Shown here: positions 1-5,908 of the stretch, in pieces
Layout of the letters: the number at the start of each line of letters is the position of its first letter
Numbering within the stretch: position 1 is the stretch's first letter
Made by a program: the position numbers and the translations under genes
The notes under the pieces: model-generated
Databases searched by the model: none
Told to the model about the DNA's origin: nothing
The model's input: the letters and a program-made list of their open reading frames with translations, nothing else
Origin: an uncultured Ruminococcus sp.
GTDB lineage: Bacteria; Bacillota; Clostridia; UBA1212; UBA1255
Direction of reading: 5' to 3'
Length of the DNA stretch: 9,113 nucleotides
Assembly (NCBI GenBank): GCA_902782885.1
Contig: CACZOW010000090.1
Location: 1-9,113, forward strand

Positions 1-1053
1 GAACGCGCTGTATTCGGCGGCTTTATTGCTGTTGGTGCTGTATACTTCCTCCGGCATCAGCAGCGTGAAGCTCAGTTCCGTGCCGTGGTCGACCGTGACC
101 GGCGTCTGGCGGGAGAGGCCTGCGGCAAAGCCGTTGACATCATTCCGGCCGAATATGGCGAGGCCGTCTTCGTTGACGGCGTAATCCAGCGTGGAGCCTT
201 CGGGCGCGAGGCTGTTGTAATCGAAACGGGTGAATTCCAGTTTGCCGGTGATGTCGTCGCCGTACACCCCTTCAAATTTGTCGGTCGCCGCGCCGCCGAT
301 GTCCGCGGAACGGTCTTCCTGCGTGCCGTGCCTGCTGCCGAAGCTGACAACGCCCCCCGCGTCTTTTATTCTCGATATCGCGTAGTCGCCGCCGTACGAC
401 GACTCGCCGTTTTCCTGGAAATGCGCCCGGAGCCGCAGATACGCGCCGCCGTTTTCGGAGAATTTCCGGAGGAGTTCGGCGTTGGCGCCGGAAAAGCTGT
501 ACTCGGTGCCGTTGACGGAGAGCCTGAACACACCGTTTTGGGAGTAAAGCTTCAGCGTCGCCGAGTAATCAGTATTGAAATGTGCGTAATTGTTCCAGCC
601 GCCGTCCGGCCCGGAGCCGACGATGACCGTGTGCTTGATGTCGTCGTTGTCCGCGCCCAGCGCAAACTGTATCAGCTGGATCAGCACGCCGTCCCCGGGC
701 GCCGCGCCGGCCGATGGCAATATATACAGGTCAAAGCGCGAATGCGTGCCGTTGTCCCGCGTGGTGTCGCTCACGACCGTGTAATCCAGCTCAAAATCGT
801 TGGGATCGATGGGCTTTTTATAAATATAGTCGAAAATATTGCCCTTGTTCGCGGTCTTGGCGGTGAGCCAGACGCTTTCTTCCTGCAGCGTGATCTTGCT
901 GCTCTCGTTCATGGCCACGAAGCCGTAGTTGGTGTCAAAACTGTCCTGCGCGGCCTCGGCGTACGCGGGCAGAAGGTTCGGTCCGGTCGGCAGCGCGGCG
1001 GCAATTCCCGCGATCAGCAGGAGCGCCGTCAATACGGCAAGCATTTTTTTCAT
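1..1053 (-). CDS. Secreted protein of unknown function, N-terminal part (runs off left edge)
   Basis: The reading frame is open from ATG at 1053 to the first base of the window (351 codons, no stop), so the C-terminus is missing. The start is supported by an AAAGGAGGCG ribosome binding site at 1061-1070. Residues 1-32 form a Sec signal peptide: a KK N-terminus, a hydrophobic run at about 5-20 and an A-Y-A cleavage site at 30-32. The mature part is rich in Tyr, Gly, Asn and Asp. Residues of about 40-232 alternate beta-like segments (FELDYTV, RFDLYIL, TLKLYS, FRLSVNG, YLRLRA), in the style of a concanavalin-like jelly roll. A second region begins near 236 (VSFGSRHG) and contains FEGVYGDDITGKLEF. 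I do not recognise a specific family; an exported carbohydrate-binding or adhesive protein is only an inference. The longest plus-strand frame here is an antisense shadow. Confidence 0.85.
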   Translation of the reverse strand, partial: MKKMLAVLTALLLIAGIAAALPTGPNLLPAYAEAAQDSFDTNYGFVAMNESSKITLQEESVWLTAKTANKGNIFDYIYKKPIDPNDFELDYTVVSDTTRDNGTHSRFDLYILPSAGAAPGDGVLIQLIQFALGADNDDIKHTVIVGSGPDGGWNNYAHFNTDYSATLKLYSQNGVFRLSVNGTEYSFSGANAELLRKFSENGGAYLRLRAHFQENGESSYGGDYAISRIKDAGGVVSFGSRHGTQEDRSADIGGAATDKFEGVYGDDITGKLEFTRFDYNSLAPEGSTLDYAVNEDGLAIFGRNDVNGFAAGLSRQTPVTVDHGTELSFTLLMPEEVYSTNSNKAAEYSAF

Positions 1054-1093
1054 GGGGAAGCGCCTCCTTTTATACTGCTATATTATCATATCC

Positions 1094-1111
1094 GGCCCGC
1101 AAAAGCGAGCC
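1094..1111 (-). other. GC-rich hairpin in the leader of the leftward secreted-protein gene
   Basis: Read on the minus strand, GGCTCGC-TTTT-GCGGGCC folds into a 7-bp stem (one T-G wobble) with a four-base loop, about 40 bases before the ATG at 1053. No T-run follows it, so it is not an obvious terminator. It could be a leader structure or chance. Confidence 0.3.
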
Positions 1112-1200
1112 TGAATTTGCTTTTTTCGTAATTTTTGACAAAACAGATGCAGATCCGGCTGATTATCGCCAGGCGCCGATCATCCGGGACATTGCCTGAC

Positions 1201-1297
1201 CGGGCGCCTTCTCCGGCGCCTTCTCGACATACCGCATTACGGAAAATTGGATAAAATTCGCGATTTGTCAATTTTTATCCTCGTCGGGCGCCTTCTC
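1201..1297 (+). repeat. Three copies of GGCGCCTTCTC
   Basis: The 11-mer GGCGCCTTCTC occurs at 1203-1213, 1215-1225 and 1287-1297. The first two are tandem with a 12-bp period and the third lies about 70 bp downstream. No function is known to me. Confidence 0.5.
1249..1280. repeat. Inverted repeat GGATAAAA / TTTTATCC
   Basis: GGATAAAA at 1249-1256 is perfectly complementary to TTTTATCC at 1273-1280, across a 16-base gap. It is AT-rich inside a GC-rich surrounding. It could be a regulator binding site or a weak hairpin; there is no direct evidence for either. Confidence 0.35.
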
Positions 1298-1535
1298 TGA
1301 CCGCTCAGATGCATGAATCAACGTCCGCGAGGCCCTTGAGAGCTCTCTGCAGATCCCCGAAGCGCCTCTGAAGTGCGGCAGAGGTGCTCCGAGGCCGGGG
1401 AAAGTGGTTCAAAGAGCGGAAAGCGAATATAATTGACGCTGTTCATGCACGCTGCGGGCTGAAAATTGAGCATGAAATGGCACAAAAAAACAGATAATGC
1501 GTTTTTTGTTAAGAAAATCGAAAAACGCCGAAAAA

Positions 1536-1665
1536 AATGAGCGAGAATGCGGACGAACGAGCGAGAGTGCGGACGAATGAGCGAGAGTGCGGACGAACGA
1601 GCGAAAATGCGGACGAATGAGCGAAAATGCGGACGAATGAGCGAGACTGCGGATAAACGGGCGAT
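1536..1665. repeat. 20-bp tandem repeat (minisatellite), six copies plus a partial
   Basis: Consensus AAYGAGCGARARTGCGGACG is repeated head to tail with exact 20-bp steps from 1536, 1556, 1576, 1596, 1616 and 1636. The last copy degenerates (GGATA for GGACG) and runs into half a unit at 1656-1665. Copies differ at the third base (T or C) and at bases 10 and 12. The 20-bp unit is not a multiple of three, so any translation would repeat only every 60 bp. No ribosome binding site precedes it, and it lies upstream of the nrnA promoter. It is therefore probably non-coding: a variable-number repeat or a protein-binding array. An A/T-tract stretch (1484-1537) abuts its left side. Confidence 0.85.
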
Positions 1666-1721
1666 TTCGGACAGTGCGGCAGGCAGTGCGCCGGGCAGGG
1701 CACGCCGAATGCCGGCTTCTC

Positions 1722-1751
1722 TTGACGCCAAATTGCTCTCTGTTTTATAAT
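1722..1751 (+). promoter_or_regulatory. Sigma-70-type promoter for the nrnA pair
   Basis: A -35 box TTGACG (1722-1727) and a perfect -10 box TATAAT (1746-1751) are separated by 18 bp. Transcription would start near 1758, giving a leader of about 45 bases before the ATG at 1803. This placement excludes the longer upstream start of the frame at 1674, which would lie before the promoter. Confidence 0.7.
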
Positions 1752-1802
1752 TCAACCGTGCTCCCGGGCGCAAATAAACAAACGAAAGAAGGGCAGAGCG
1801 GC

Positions 1803-2747
1803 ATGTTCGAAAAGCTCGTTGACGCCATAAAAAAATATGATCGGATAATTATTCACCGCCATTCCCATCCGGACGGCGACGCGCTGGGCAGCCAACTGGG
1901 GCTCCGGCAGCTTATAAAAGATAATTATCCGGGGAAAACGGTGTATGTTGTCGGCGATGCCGCGGGGCGGTACGCGTTCATGGCGGGGTCGGCGATGGAC
2001 GAGCTCCCGGACAGCGCGTACGACGGCGCGCTGGCGATCGTGCTGGACAGCGCCACGGAGGAGCTGGTGTCGGACAAGCGGTTCAAACTGGCGGCGTTGA
2101 CCGCGCGCGTCGATCATCACCTGTATTGCGAGACGTTCACGGAGCTGGAGGATATTGACACCTCGTACGAAAGCGCGTCCGGCATGGTCGCGCAGCTGGC
2201 GCGGGAGCAGGGCTGGACGGTCAGCCGCATTGCCGCCGAAGCGATCTTCACGGGCATGGTGACGGATTCCGGGCGGTTCCGCTACGATTCCACCACCGCG
2301 CGCACGTTCGAACTGGCGGCAATGCTCGCCGCGGCAGGTATTGACACCGAAGAGATATACCGAAATCTGTACGCCCGCGACCTGGAGTCCGTTAAGCGTC
2401 AATCCGAATTCATCCGCAAGATTCGCATTTTTGACGACAGCTGCGTGGCGTACATATACAACACCGCGGAGGAGGTCCGCGCGACCGGCCTGGAACCCGA
2501 GGCGATCTCCCGGGGCATGGTCAACATAATGTCGGACATTAAAGGCATCGACATCTGGGTCAATTTCACGGAAAAGGACGATTTTGTTCTCTGCGAACTG
2601 CGCTCCAGCCGCTACAACATTAATCCGGTGGCGGTGAAATACGGCGGCGGCGGTCACAAGAAGGCCTCCGGCGCGGATGTGAAAGATTTTGCGATGGCAA
2701 TGGAAATGCTGGCGGATCTGAAAGCGCTCGCGGCAGCGGGAGATTAA
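1803..2747 (+). CDS. nrnA: DHH/DHHA1 phosphoesterase, NrnA family (oligoribonuclease / pAp phosphatase), copy 1
   Basis: This encodes a 314-residue cytoplasmic enzyme, normal for the family. NrnA proteins degrade 2-5-nt RNAs to mononucleotides and dephosphorylate 3'-phosphoadenosine-5'-phosphate (pAp), using Mn2+. Metal-binding motifs are intact: H20-S-H-P-D24-G-D26 (motif I), D82 in IVLDS, D104-H105-H106 (the DHH triad) and D155 in GMVTDSGRF. The C-terminal DHHA1 domain carries GGGGH at 281-285 followed by KKASG. The start at 1803 is chosen because family proteins begin just before the IIIHRH strand, a promoter lies at 1722-1751, and an AGAAGGG site precedes it (1787-1793). The frame could extend upstream to 1674, but that part has no family character. 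The next gene is a paralogue 12 bases downstream, so the two are presumably co-transcribed. Family is certain; which activity dominates in vivo is inferred. Confidence 0.93.
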   Translation: MFEKLVDAIKKYDRIIIHRHSHPDGDALGSQLGLRQLIKDNYPGKTVYVVGDAAGRYAFMAGSAMDELPDSAYDGALAIVLDSATEELVSDKRFKLAALTARVDHHLYCETFTELEDIDTSYESASGMVAQLAREQGWTVSRIAAEAIFTGMVTDSGRFRYDSTTARTFELAAMLAAAGIDTEEIYRNLYARDLESVKRQSEFIRKIRIFDDSCVAYIYNTAEEVRATGLEPEAISRGMVNIMSDIKGIDIWVNFTEKDDFVLCELRSSRYNINPVAVKYGGGGHKKASGADVKDFAMAMEMLADLKALAAAGD

Positions 2748-2759
2748 CGGAGGGGTAAT

Positions 2760-3779
2760 ATGGAACGGACGGCCGAAGCTCACACCGGGGCGCGGGCAAT
2801 GCAGGAGATATTTGATCGTATTGCCGCCGCCGACACGATAATAATCACGCGCCACAGCCGCCCGGACGGCGACGCGGTGGGGTCAACGCTGGGATTGTCC
2901 GCGATCCTTCGCGCCTCGTTTCCGGAAAAACGCGTGTTCCTGGACAACGACGACCGCGCCGAATACCTCGCGTTTTTAGGGGATGAAGGCCCGCGGCCCG
3001 CGCCGGAGGACTACGCGGCGGCAACGCTGATCGTTCTCGACACCGGCACTCCTGACCGAATCGCCAATGCCCGGGTGTTCGACGCAAAGTGCGTCATCAA
3101 GATCGATCACCACATCTGCCGCGAGCATTACGGCGACCTCGCCTGGGTGGAGGAAGAGCGGTCGTCCGTGTGCGAAATGATCGCGGAGTTTTACCGCGCG
3201 TTCGCGGACAGGTTGACGCTCACGAGATACGCGGCGGAGTGCCTGTACACGGGCATGGTGACGGACTCGGGCCGGTTCCGGTTCCGCGGCACCACCGGCG
3301 ATACGATGCGGCTGGCGGCAATGCTGCTGGACGCCGGCGTTGACTTCGAACGCCTGTTTTCGCAGCTGGGCGGGGAAGATCTGGAGACCGTGCGCTTCGA
3401 AGGGTATCTGGCGTCAAAGATCCGCACCACCGAAAGCGGCGCGGCGTACCTGCGCATCAGCAAAAGACTGCGTCTGAAACACGGCATCTCGCTGGAAGAC
3501 GCCTGCAACACGGTGTCGCTGATGGAACACATCAAGGGCAGCCTGATCTGGATCGCGTTCATCGAGAACGACGACGGCAGCGTGCGCGTGCGGCTGCGTT
3601 CGCGGTTCGTGGAAGTGCAGCAATTGGCCGCGCGGTTCGGCGGCGGCGGACACGCCTGCGCCAGCGGGGCCACGGTCAATTCCCGCGCGGAAGAAGCGCA
3701 GCTGCTGGCTGAAGCGGACAAACTGCTTATGGACTACAAAGAAAAGGCTTTTGCTAAATCAGGCTTTTGTCCTGAGTAA
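2760..3779 (+). CDS. nrnA: DHH/DHHA1 phosphoesterase, NrnA family, copy 2
   Basis: This 339-residue paralogue follows the first copy after 12 bases, with its own GGAGGGG ribosome binding site (2749-2755). All active-site motifs are kept: H32-S-R-P-D36-G-D38, D94 in IVLDTG, D116-H117-H118, D169 in GMVTDSGRF, and GGGGH at 294-298 followed by ACASG. The resemblance to copy 1 is strong around motif I and GMVTDSGRF but clearly divergent elsewhere, so this is an old duplication, perhaps with split substrate preference (short RNA versus pAp). The first 13 residues extend beyond copy 1; an internal ATG at 2799 matches copy 1's start, but the ribosome binding site favours 2760. The last 10 or so codons (ending AKSGFCPE) use GCT, TCA, TGT and CCT, unlike the GC-ending codons before them. 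They may come from the incoming ATPase segment. Confidence 0.92.
   Translation: MERTAEAHTGARAMQEIFDRIAAADTIIITRHSRPDGDAVGSTLGLSAILRASFPEKRVFLDNDDRAEYLAFLGDEGPRPAPEDYAAATLIVLDTGTPDRIANARVFDAKCVIKIDHHICREHYGDLAWVEEERSSVCEMIAEFYRAFADRLTLTRYAAECLYTGMVTDSGRFRFRGTTGDTMRLAAMLLDAGVDFERLFSQLGGEDLETVRFEGYLASKIRTTESGAAYLRISKRLRLKHGISLEDACNTVSLMEHIKGSLIWIAFIENDDGSVRVRLRSRFVEVQQLAARFGGGGHACASGATVNSRAEEAQLLAEADKLLMDYKEKAFAKSGFCPE
3759..3775 (+). other. Small hairpin at the end of nrnA copy 2
   Basis: TCAGG (3759-3763) and CCTGA (3771-3775) form a 5-bp stem with a 7-base loop, ending just before the TAA stop at 3777. No T-run follows, so it is a poor terminator. It sits where base composition changes from GC-rich to AT-rich. 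Confidence 0.25.
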
Positions 3780-3805
3780 ATTAATAGATTAAGCACCGGT
3801 ATTTT

Positions 3806-3889
3806 GACTTTAGATTTTCCGGAGCATTAACTTTAGATTTTCCCAACTATTGACTTTAGATTTTCCGTATGCTATACTTTAGAATATCC
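3806..3889 (+). repeat. Four 15-bp direct repeats at an exact 23-bp period (iteron-like)
   Basis: The core GACTTTAGATTTTCC occurs at 3806-3820, 3829-3843 (first base A) and 3852-3866. A degenerate fourth copy, TACTTTAGAATATCC, lies at 3875-3889. The starts are spaced 23, 23 and 23 bp. The 8-bp gaps between copies differ (GGAGCATT, CAACTATT, GTATGCTA), so the core rather than the whole unit is conserved. The array fills most of the gap before the ATPase gene and overlaps its promoter. The constant spacing suggests a protein binding on nearly the same DNA face (about two helical turns), for example an autorepressor, or terminal repeats of a mobile cassette. Units are far too short for a CRISPR array. 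Confidence 0.9.
3850..3878 (+). promoter_or_regulatory. Promoter of the ATPase gene, embedded in the 23-bp repeats
   Basis: A -35 box TTGACT (3850-3855) and a -10 box TATACT (3873-3878) have an ideal 17-bp spacer. The -35 lies at the left edge of repeat copy 3 and the -10 overlaps the edge of degenerate copy 4. Transcription would start near 3885. A protein bound to the repeats would therefore cover the promoter, which fits autoregulation. Confidence 0.65.
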
Positions 3890-3905
3890 TAAAGGAGTTG
3901 GGAGA

Positions 3906-5063
3906 ATGATCAGAAGAACAGCATATGATGCAGCAATTAGATTAGCAGGGCAATTTCCGGTCGTAGCTATTACGGGGCCAAGGCAAAGCGGGAAAACTAC
4001 ATTGGCAAAAGCAGTGTTTCCGCAGAAACAGTATATTTCTTTAGATGATAAGAACCTGCGTGAACTGGCCGGTTCCAACCCGGGAGATTTTCTGAATGCT
4101 TTTCCGAACGGTGTCATAATTGATGAAGCACAAAAAGTGCCGGAACTGTTTGACGCAATAAAATTGGCTGTAGACAGCAACAAATATGAGCCGGGCAAAT
4201 ATATTCTTACCGGATCCAGTCAATTTCGTCTCAAAGCCAATATTTCAGACAGCCTTGCGGGGCGGATCGGGATGATCAAGTTGTTGCCCTTTTCGATCGA
4301 AGAACTGGACAGAGCCGGGCAATTGTCTCCGGATGTATACGATTTCGTTTTCAATGGATCATATCCGCCGCTCTATGATAAAGAGAAACACTTTATCAGG
4401 GATGACTGGTTTGAAAACTATATTGATACATATTTGGACCTGGATGTAAAAGATCAGATAAACCCCTCGAACGTAAGCGCCTTTCGAAAACTCATACAGC
4501 TCTGCGCTGCAAGAAGCGGTCAATTGATCAATTATGAAGATCTTTCCAGAAGCATCGGTGTATCTGCCGTAACGATAAAATCGTGGCTCTCGATACTTGA
4601 AGCCTCGTTTATAATACACTTTTTGGAGCCGGATTCAAACAATCTTGGCAAAAGCGTCGTTAAAACGCCGAAATTGTATTTTGTTGATTCCGGTCTTATG
4701 TGTTATCTGCTTCGGCTCGATTCTAAAGAAGAATTGCTGTTGGACGAACATAAAGGCGCAGCCGTGGAAACGATGGCTGTTTCGGAACTGTTAAAGAAGC
4801 GGTTTAACGAAGGAAAAAAGTCAAATTTGACATTTTACAGAGACAAAAACGGTTTTGAGGTCGACGCGATCGCGGATTGGAAACACACATTTGCAATTGA
4901 GGTAAAAAGCAACAGCAGCACGGAGAAAAAACTATCTTCAAACGTAAAAAAATACATGGAACTTCGCCCTGAGCGAACTATAGGACGGGTTTTTTATACA
5001 GGGGATCTTACGTGTACTGTAAACGGGATCCAGTATGTTTCTTGGAAAGATTGGGGGAAATAA
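3906..5063 (+). CDS. AAA+ ATPase with C-terminal DUF4143 domain
   Basis: This 385-residue protein is the typical length for the AAA_14/DUF4143 ATPases common in archaea and anaerobic bacteria; their cellular role is not established. Domains in order: an AAA+ core (about 15-130) with Walker A GPRQSGKT (24-31), Walker B VIIDEA (70-75) and a sensor-1-like LTGSS (101-105); a middle helical region with a winged-helix-like part (about 205-240); and DUF4143 with a nuclease-like E-V-D (318-320) ... I-E-V-K (331-334) pattern resembling PD-(D/E)xK folds. The start has an AAAGGAG site (3891-3897) eight bases before the ATG. The gene is AT-richer than its neighbours (ATA, TTA and AAA codons) and has its own promoter and repeat array, suggesting horizontal acquisition. 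Its TAA stop touches the surE ATG. Family is secure; function is not. Confidence 0.93.
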   Translation: MIRRTAYDAAIRLAGQFPVVAITGPRQSGKTTLAKAVFPQKQYISLDDKNLRELAGSNPGDFLNAFPNGVIIDEAQKVPELFDAIKLAVDSNKYEPGKYILTGSSQFRLKANISDSLAGRIGMIKLLPFSIEELDRAGQLSPDVYDFVFNGSYPPLYDKEKHFIRDDWFENYIDTYLDLDVKDQINPSNVSAFRKLIQLCAARSGQLINYEDLSRSIGVSAVTIKSWLSILEASFIIHFLEPDSNNLGKSVVKTPKLYFVDSGLMCYLLRLDSKEELLLDEHKGAAVETMAVSELLKKRFNEGKKSNLTFYRDKNGFEVDAIADWKHTFAIEVKSNSSTEKKLSSNVKKYMELRPERTIGRVFYTGDLTCTVNGIQYVSWKDWGK

Positions 5064-5786
5064 ATGAAAATATTAGTTACTAACGACGACGGGATCAACA
5101 GCACCGGGCTCCGGTTTCTGGCGGACTGGTGCCGCAAACTGGGCGAGGTGACCGTGATCGCGCCGAAATATGAGCAGAGCGGCAGATCGCAGGGCATCGT
5201 GATCGACCGGCCGTTCGAAGTTGTCCGCTCGGACGCGCTCAGCGACCTGGGAGTCCTGGCGTACAGCATTGACGCCGCGCCCGCGGACTGCATACGGTAC
5301 ACGGTCGACCGGATCGGCGACGACTTCGATCTCGTGTTTTCGGGCATCAACAACGGCATTAACCTCGGCCACGACATCGCGTACTCGGGTACCGTCGGCG
5401 CCGCGTTCGAGGCGAATTACGCGGGTCTGCGCGCCGTGTCGGTATCCACGGTCTTCCACAACATTCCCCGCGCCGCGGAATGGCTGGACGCGGTCTGGGC
5501 GTTCATCAACGACCGCGGGGGTTTTGAATTCGCGTCGCTGTTCAACGTCAATATCCCGCAGGAGCCACGCGGCATCCGCTTCACGGAGCAGGGGACAACG
5601 TTCTACCGCGACCATTTCACGTCCCAGGGCGACAATATGTACCGCTCCGAATACTACATCACCCGCGACGTTGACGGCGCGGTCAATTTAGATATCGATA
5701 TCGACGCGGTCCTCTCCGGCTGGTGCTCCGTGACGCCGCTCACCACGCGCCGCACCGATTACGCCGCGCTTTCACAGCTGCGTTAA
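5064..5786 (+). CDS. surE: SurE-type 5'/3'-nucleotidase
   Basis: The product is 240 residues, close to the usual SurE length. SurE is a metal-dependent cytoplasmic phosphatase that dephosphorylates nucleoside 5'- and 3'-monophosphates, and in some species short polyphosphate. Signature residues are intact: N-terminal MKILVTNDDG with D8 and D9 as metal ligands, S39 in the QSGRSQG loop, SGIN ending in N96 followed by NGINLG, and SGTVGAA at 108-114. The ATG directly follows the ATPase stop codon. Its ribosome binding site (GGGGG, 5053-5057) lies inside the last ATPase codons, so translation is probably coupled. After about eight codons the composition returns to the GC-rich style of the nrnA genes. 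Those genes and surE may once have been adjacent, forming an RNA/nucleotide turnover set (inference). Confidence 0.95.
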   Translation: MKILVTNDDGINSTGLRFLADWCRKLGEVTVIAPKYEQSGRSQGIVIDRPFEVVRSDALSDLGVLAYSIDAAPADCIRYTVDRIGDDFDLVFSGINNGINLGHDIAYSGTVGAAFEANYAGLRAVSVSTVFHNIPRAAEWLDAVWAFINDRGGFEFASLFNVNIPQEPRGIRFTEQGTTFYRDHFTSQGDNMYRSEYYITRDVDGAVNLDIDIDAVLSGWCSVTPLTTRRTDYAALSQLR

Positions 5787-5790
5787 ACAA

Positions 5791-5802
5791 GGGGACAGAC
5801 CC
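5791..5802 (+). other. GGGGACAGACCC motif downstream of surE
   Basis: Five bases past the surE stop lies GGGGACAGACCC. From memory, similar GGGGACAGRC motifs flank some REP-associated tyrosine transposase (Y1_Tnp) genes. No matching inverted copy is visible nearby, so this is at most a solo remnant and may be chance. Confidence 0.2.
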
Positions 5803-5835
5803 GCGTTTCAAAAATTTTGCTTTAAAACAGCATAT

Positions 5836-5871
5836 AAAAACCGCCGGGCAGTTGACGTCCGGCGGTCGATT
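5836..5871 (-). terminator. Rho-independent terminator, mainly for the leftward OB-repeat gene
   Basis: ACCGCCGG (5840-5847) pairs with CCGGCGGT (5859-5866) around an 11-base loop. Read on the minus strand, the stem is followed at once by TTTTTATA, a good terminator tail, about 40 bases past the stop at 5909. Read on the plus strand, the tail is TCGATTTTATT, so it may also end surE transcription less efficiently. It lies between convergent genes, as expected for a shared terminator. Confidence 0.8.
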
Positions 5872-5908
5872 TTATTCATTCAGCTGCGCGCGTGCGGCCG
5901 GAAAGACC

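Larger units (their letters stand above)
1054..1802. other. Long divergent intergenic region (about 750 bp)
   Basis: This gap separates the start of the leftward secreted-protein gene from the start of the first nrnA gene. I see no convincing gene: open frames here lack ribosome binding sites, and two owe their openness to the 20-bp tandem repeat. It holds a GC-rich hairpin near 1094-1111, three copies of a short GC-rich motif (1201-1297), an inverted repeat (1249-1280), clustered A/T tracts (1484-1537), a six-copy tandem repeat (1536-1665) and a promoter (1722-1751). Nothing notable is seen between about 1300 and 1480. Confidence 0.7.

Noticed and set aside
85..1131. Long plus-strand open frame (348 codons)
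   Set aside because: It is antisense to the secreted-protein gene, which has a signal peptide and strong ribosome binding site. The plus-strand translation lacks sensible domains.
1318..1773. Arg/Ser/Phe-rich minus-strand frames and a 67-codon plus-strand frame across the 20-bp repeat
   Set aside because: Their repetitive sequence simply reflects the tandem repeat, and they have no ribosome binding site.
1674..1802. Upstream extension of nrnA copy 1
   Set aside because: The extension precedes the promoter at 1722-1751, lacks a ribosome binding site and does not resemble the family N-terminus.
1752..2855. 367-codon minus-strand frame over nrnA copy 1
   Set aside because: Antisense shadow of a gene with intact DHH and DHHA1 motifs; there is no start signal.
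3806..3889. CRISPR array
   Set aside because: A 15-bp core with 8-bp gaps is far too short, the repeat is not palindromic, and no cas gene is present.
3906..5063. The ATPase as part of a multi-gene defence system
   Set aside because: No effector, toxin, nuclease partner or mobile-element gene lies beside it; its neighbours are housekeeping-type nucleotide enzymes.
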